Made by a program: the position numbers and the translations under genes. From assembly GCA_035626235.1 (NCBI GenBank), contig DASPOB010000074.1:1-32973 (forward strand): a stretch of DNA of 32,973 bases, read 5' to 3'. The notes beneath the pieces were generated by a model that saw nothing but the letters and a program-made list of their open reading frames with translations, was not told where the DNA came from and did no database searches. This DNA comes from DATFYP01 sp035626235 (lineage in GTDB: Archaea; Thermoproteota; Nitrososphaeria; Nitrososphaerales; Gagatemarchaeaceae). Shown piece after piece: positions 30,718 through 32,973 of the stretch. The stretch's first letter is position 1. Each line of letters begins with the position of its first letter.

Positions 30718-30725
30718 GTTTTATC
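30718..30725 (+). promoter_or_regulatory. TATA-like box for tyrS
   Basis: GTTTTATC lies 27-34 nt before the TTG at 30752. Confidence 0.5.
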
Positions 30726-30751
30726 CGTCCCAATCCGGGTGGTCCCCGCTC

Positions 30752-31840
30752 TTGGACATCGAGACGAGGCTCGACTGCATTCGCCGGGTCGGGGAAGAGA
30801 TTATCACCGAAGGGGAACTGAGGCAACTGCTTGAGACGAACTCCCATCCGACTGCCTACGACGGCTTCGAACCGAGCGGATTGGCGCACCTCCCGTTCGG
30901 GGTCCTGAGGCCAATCCTCGTCTCTGACCTTCTGGAGGCGGGGGTGAGGATGAAGCTCCTGCTGGCCGACTGGTTCGCCTGGGTGAACGGCAAGATGGGT
31001 GGCGACCTAGAGAAGATCAAGAAGGTGGGCGAGTACTTCGTGGAGGTTTGGAAAGCCGCCGGTGTTGACATGAGCAAGGTGGAGATTGTTTGGACGAGCG
31101 AAGTGGCCGAGCACGACGAGTACTGGAAGAAGGTCATCACAGTGGCCCAGAACTCGACTCTCGCGCGCACCCAGAGGGGCATCACGATCATGGGAAGGAC
31201 TGCCGGCGAGCTGGTCCAGACGGCGCAGCTCTTCTACCCCATGATGCAGGTCGCGGATGTGTTCTGGCTCGATGTCGACATCTGCCAGCTGGGGCTCGAC
31301 CAAAGGAGGGCGAATATTCTCGCCAGAGAGATCGCAGGGAAGCTGAAGTGGAAGAAGCCCGTGGCAGTCCATCATCACATGCTGATCGGTCTGCAGGGCA
31401 ACAAGCAGCCCGAAGGTTTTGACGAGAACCGCGCCCTAGACGCAGAGATTGCCAGCAAGATGAGCAAGAGCAAGCCCGAGACCTCGATATTCGTGCATGA
31501 CAGCAGGGAGGAGATCATCCGGAAAGTGAACTCGGCCTACTGCCCCGCCAAGGTCGTCGAAGGGAACGCACTCATGGAGTACTCGAAGTACATCGTCTTC
31601 AGGAAGAAGAGCACGATGAGAATCGACCGCCCTGAGAAGTACGGGGGGACGGTGGAGTTCGGCTCATTCCCCGAGCTTCAACTTGCCTACACCCAGGGTT
31701 CGCTTCACCCTGCCGACCTGAAGAAGGGGGTAGCAGAGGCTATTGACGAGGTGGTCTCTCCCATAAGGAACCACTTTGAGAAGGACCCGTCCGCGAGAAA
31801 ACTCCTGAGCCTCGTGAAGTCCTCAGAGACGACAAGGTGA
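30752..31840 (+). CDS. tyrS: tyrosyl-tRNA synthetase, archaeal (crenarchaeal) type
   Basis: This class I synthetase (362 aa) has YDGFEPSGLAHLPFG at the HIGH position, where the second His is replaced as in crenarchaeal TyrRS. ADWFAWVNGKMGGD, FYPMMQVADVFWLDVDICQLGLDQRRANILARE for tyrosine and dimer contacts, and the SKMSKSKPE motif complete the core. There is a short C-terminal anticodon domain (about 280-362) with SAYCPAKVVEGNALMEY. It charges tRNA-Tyr. The TTG start fits the TATA box. The next gene follows after 13 nt and its ribosome binding site overlaps this stop codon. Confidence 0.95.
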   Translation: MDIETRLDCIRRVGEEIITEGELRQLLETNSHPTAYDGFEPSGLAHLPFGVLRPILVSDLLEAGVRMKLLLADWFAWVNGKMGGDLEKIKKVGEYFVEVWKAAGVDMSKVEIVWTSEVAEHDEYWKKVITVAQNSTLARTQRGITIMGRTAGELVQTAQLFYPMMQVADVFWLDVDICQLGLDQRRANILAREIAGKLKWKKPVAVHHHMLIGLQGNKQPEGFDENRALDAEIASKMSKSKPETSIFVHDSREEIIRKVNSAYCPAKVVEGNALMEYSKYIVFRKKSTMRIDRPEKYGGTVEFGSFPELQLAYTQGSLHPADLKKGVAEAIDEVVSPIRNHFEKDPSARKLLSLVKSSETTR

Positions 31841-31853
31841 GGGGCCGAGGCCG

Positions 31854-32339
31854 ATGCCGCGGGAAGGGACGAGGTTCGCCGCGGACGCGATGCTTGGATC
31901 CCTCTCCAGGAAGCTGAGGGCCTTCGGCTTCGACACCGCCTATTACAGGCAAGGGGGTGACGAGGGCATCCTGGAACTCGCCAAGGAAGAAGGTCGTGTT
32001 ATCCTCACGTCGGATAGGGCGCTCCTCGCGAGAGCCTCCTCAAAGGGAGTCCGGGTTCTGCTTGTCGAGGGCCGCACTGACGGTAGACGCATCTCCTCTC
32101 TCTTGGGGGCTGCGAAGGAGGCGGGAATCACTTTGAAGCGGGGGGACCCCCTCTGTTCGGTCTGTAACGGAGCGCTTGCGGTCGTCTCGCGCGAGGAGGC
32201 AGCGTCGGGGGTTCCTCCCTCTGTCCTGCAAAGACACCGTCTGTTCCTCCGCTGCGAAGTCTGCGGGAAGCTCTACTGGAAGGGAGGACACTGGAAAAAG
32301 TTAAGCGGCCTCGAAAGGGCCTTCGGTCACAGGGCATAG
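31854..32339 (+). CDS. Mut7-C RNase-domain protein with zinc ribbon
   Basis: The first 95 residues match the Mut7-C PIN-like fold: FAADAMLGSLSRKLRAFGFDTAYY with an early Asp (residue 11), then GRVILTSDRALLARA with Asp54, and VRVLLVEG. The C-terminal part is a zinc ribbon with C101-SV-C104 and C134-EV-C137 and the family phrase KLYWKGGHWKKL. Mut7-C proteins are predicted ribonucleases of widespread archaeal and bacterial occurrence; their substrates are not known. The ATG at 31854 is preceded by AGGTGAGGGG, which overlaps the tyrS stop, so it is co-transcribed with tyrS. Confidence 0.9.
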   Translation: MPREGTRFAADAMLGSLSRKLRAFGFDTAYYRQGGDEGILELAKEEGRVILTSDRALLARASSKGVRVLLVEGRTDGRRISSLLGAAKEAGITLKRGDPLCSVCNGALAVVSREEAASGVPPSVLQRHRLFLRCEVCGKLYWKGGHWKKLSGLERAFGHRA

Positions 32340-32350
32340 CTCAGGCTGGT

Positions 32351-32968
32351 GTGTCGTTTTTGCCATTGTCAGACGAAGAGGGGGAGACGGTGGTCAGGCT
32401 GGCCAGGGATACCCTCGATTCGTTCGTCGGTGGCATGAGGCCCAAGACCAAGAAGTGGGACAAGGGTTTCCTGTCAGAGAAGCGGGGGGTATTCGTTACC
32501 CTCAACACCACCCAGTTCGGTCCAAAGTCGCTCAGGGGGTGCATAGGCTTTCCGCAGCCCGTAATGCCCCTCGGGGAGGCCATTCAGCTCGCCACCATGG
32601 AGGCCTCGGCGGAAGACCCAAGGTTCCGACCGGTCACCCCCGGCGAGCTCCCCCTCATTGAAGTGGAAGTGAGCGTCCTCACCCGCCCGGAGGAGGTAGC
32701 CGCGCCTCGCCGCCGAGACGTCCCGAAGCTTCTGCGCCTGGGCACCGACGGGATCGTGGTCTCTCGCCCGGAAGCCTCGGCCCTCTTCCTCCCGCAAGTA
32801 GCCACGGAGACTGGGTGGGATGCAGAGACCTTCCTCTCGGAGGCATGCATGAAAGGAGGGATGACGCCTGATGCGTGGTTAGACGACCGCACTAGGATCG
32901 AGGTCTTCCAGGCTGATGTCTTCTCAGAGAAGGGTCCCAGGGGCGCCGTCCAGCGCGTGAAGACCTGA
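32351..32968 (+). CDS. AMMECR1 domain protein
   Basis: The protein (205 aa) covers a complete AMMECR1 domain: GVFVTLNT at the start of the core, the invariant LRGCIGFPQP, then AIQLATMEASAEDPRFRPVTPGEL, LIEVEVSVLTRPEEV, GTDGIVVSR and FLPQVATETGWDAETFLSEACMKGGM. The domain is conserved from archaea to humans. Its function remains unclear, though some archaeal versions sit beside MEMO1 and a radical SAM gene; neither is in this window. The GTG at 32351 is the first start after the upstream stop; a TTG at 32360 is possible. The stop is six bases from the window end. Confidence 0.93.
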   Translation: MSFLPLSDEEGETVVRLARDTLDSFVGGMRPKTKKWDKGFLSEKRGVFVTLNTTQFGPKSLRGCIGFPQPVMPLGEAIQLATMEASAEDPRFRPVTPGELPLIEVEVSVLTRPEEVAAPRRRDVPKLLRLGTDGIVVSRPEASALFLPQVATETGWDAETFLSEACMKGGMTPDAWLDDRTRIEVFQADVFSEKGPRGAVQRVKT

Positions 32969-32973
32969 GTGCG

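Overview
The window reads as about 33 kb of archaeal chromosome from an aerobic, protein-degrading member of the TACK lineage. A non-ammonia-oxidising, soil or acidic-habitat thaumarchaeote is my best guess, but that is inference. The signs are: ribosomal protein eL13 (18986-19363); a tyrosyl-tRNA synthetase of crenarchaeal type with HLPFG at the HIGH position; a PEF-CTERM-like surface protein; an archaeal Ogg1-like glycosylase; a ThiI without a rhodanese domain; GTG and TTG starts in many genes; and TATA-like boxes about 23-36 nt before many start codons, the layout of leaderless archaeal transcripts. Base composition is clearly GC-rich. I see no tRNA, rRNA, CRISPR array, IS element or integrase.

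Region 1 (1-8725) is a cell-surface block. It holds the 3' part of a very large secreted S53 (sedolisin/kumamolisin) peptidase with a long tail of Ig/IPT-like repeats, a small membrane-anchored coiled-coil surface protein, a divergent PadR regulator, a membrane-anchored multi-Ig protein and a DrrAB-type ABC exporter. The PadR gene and the Ig protein/exporter unit share a promoter region with nested inverted repeats.

Region 2 (8891-15373) is a sugar-phosphate block. It runs: sugar-1-phosphate nucleotidyltransferase, Rieske ferredoxin, an unknown HTH protein, an RfaE/HldE-like PfkB kinase with an altered active site, transketolase N-half, ribulose-phosphate 3-epimerase, transketolase C-half, transaldolase, Fe/Mn superoxide dismutase. 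It joins the non-oxidative pentose phosphate pathway to what may be an activated-sugar (possibly heptose-like) route.

Region 3 (15385-20503) is mixed: a class III (GSA-type) aminotransferase, a PEF-CTERM-like secreted protein reading away from it across a 30-bp perfect palindrome, an Ogg1-type glycosylase, eL13, and two small membrane proteins.

Region 4 (20478-26715, minus strand) is a complete oligopeptide/dipeptide ABC importer: anchored binding protein, two permeases, two ATPases, followed by an overlapping PH-like membrane protein. Together with the S53 peptidase it suggests peptide use.

Region 5 (26896-32968) holds a small membrane protein, a roughly 550-nt stretch without a convincing gene, protoheme farnesyltransferase (ctaB), thiI, thioredoxin, a half-size heme A synthase (ctaA), tyrS, a Mut7-C RNase-like protein and an AMMECR1 protein. 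ctaA and ctaB imply a heme-A oxidase elsewhere in the genome, consistent with the superoxide dismutase.

The points most worth a second look are the sugar operon with its altered kinase, the nested operators beside padR and the missing canonical start of padR, the 30-bp palindrome at 16906-16935, several hairpins built over stop codons, and a three-codon ORF overlapping the thioredoxin start.
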